From positions 1 through 64,000 of the forward strand of contig NZ_VWNF01000045.1 of the NCBI RefSeq assembly GCF_008711175.1: 64,000 bases of DNA, read 5' to 3'. The translations under genes and the position numbers were made by a program. The notes under the pieces are model-generated. The model made no database searches. It worked only from the letters and a program-made list of their open reading frames with translations, and was not told the DNA's origin. Each line of letters begins with the position of its first letter. Positions within the stretch are counted from its first letter, which is position 1. Below are positions 63,807 to 64,000 of the stretch, piece after piece. This DNA comes from Nesterenkonia ebinurensis (lineage in GTDB: Bacteria; Actinomycetota; Actinomycetes; Actinomycetales; Micrococcaceae).

Positions 63807-64000
63807 TCAGCTCATGGTGAGGACCAGCTTGCCTGTGGTGCGGTTCGTATCGCCGAGGCGATGCGCCTCTGCGGCCTGGGCGAGCGGGAAAGTCTCCGCG
63901 ATCCTTGCGCGCAGTTCACCCGCCGCTGCCAGCGCGGCGATGGAATCCATGGTGCTGCGCGAGGAGTCCACGAGCATTCTGACGGCGCGGACACCGAGCT
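63807..64000 (-). CDS. NAD(P)H quinone oxidoreductase / zinc-type alcohol dehydrogenase-like protein, 3' end
   Basis: The last 63 codons run from the window edge to a TGA at 63809-63807 and read SIAALAAAGELRARIAETFP, then AQAAEAHRLGDTNRTTGKLV. This is the usual C-terminus of MDR-superfamily NADPH:quinone reductases. The catalytic and cofactor domains lie outside the window. Confidence 0.8.
   Translation of the reverse strand, partial: LGVRAVRMLVDSSRSTMDSIAALAAAGELRARIAETFPLAQAAEAHRLGDTNRTTGKLVLTMS

Overview
The window looks like chromosome from a high-GC Gram-positive bacterium of the Actinomycetes, most likely the order Micrococcales. The clues are high GC, many GTG/TTG starts, tandem MptB-type polyprenol-phosphomannose mannosyltransferases, an actinobacterial QcrC-like dihaem cytochrome, an nrdHIEF operon with a pair of NrdR boxes 31 bp apart, CGNR zinc-finger regulators, and tRNA-His beside orn. 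I do not name a species.

Positions 1-27,200 are accessory. They hold small regulator-plus-target units: a winged-helix regulator coupled to a SecA2-like ATPase; TetR with a flavin-type oxidoreductase behind three operator copies; CGNR with an epoxide hydrolase behind two operator copies; LacI with an MFS pump; a glycosyltransferase with TetR; a DUF6220 protein with a multicopper oxidase; TetR with a 14-helix exporter. Among them lie decayed serine-recombinase tails, a PIN toxin-antitoxin pair, a broken SRPBCC/ArsR operon and fragments. From 20.3 to 27.1 kb there is a possible defence or RNA-processing island. It has a truncated protein with an R-x4-H motif, a ~656-residue unknown protein whose C-terminal R-x4-H (HEPN-like) segment is put out of frame by one extra base, an NYN ribonuclease-like protein, and a divergent protein with two helix-turn-helix units.

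Positions 27,290-44,915 look like core genome: tRNA-His, orn, three membrane mannosyltransferase-type genes, an AEC transporter, thiD, a lipoprotein gamma-glutamyltransferase, a small alarmone synthetase, glpD-glpK and nrdHIEF. Immediately after nrdF a ~1.1-kb insertion carrying a ParDE module has duplicated 67 bp that include the nrdF stop codon and half of its terminator.

Positions 46,280-64,000 are mixed. A type III polyketide synthase, a methyltransferase and an FAD hydroxylase are arranged like the srsABC phenolic-lipid operon, with a convergent UbiA prenyltransferase. Then come DUF3253 and TspO genes, a decayed second copy of the ParDE module, and a two-component system. Next is an envelope/respiration group: class A PBP, stand-alone QcrC-like cytochrome, and a membrane acyltransferase fused in frame to a second gamma-glutamyltransferase lipoprotein. 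The end holds an IS481 relic, a LysR/EamA pair and the 3' end of a quinone-oxidoreductase-like gene. Two repeat families link the right half: a 68-bp palindromic element (two copies) and the flank of the ParDE module (three copies). All assignments come from reading motifs and synteny; no database search was run.
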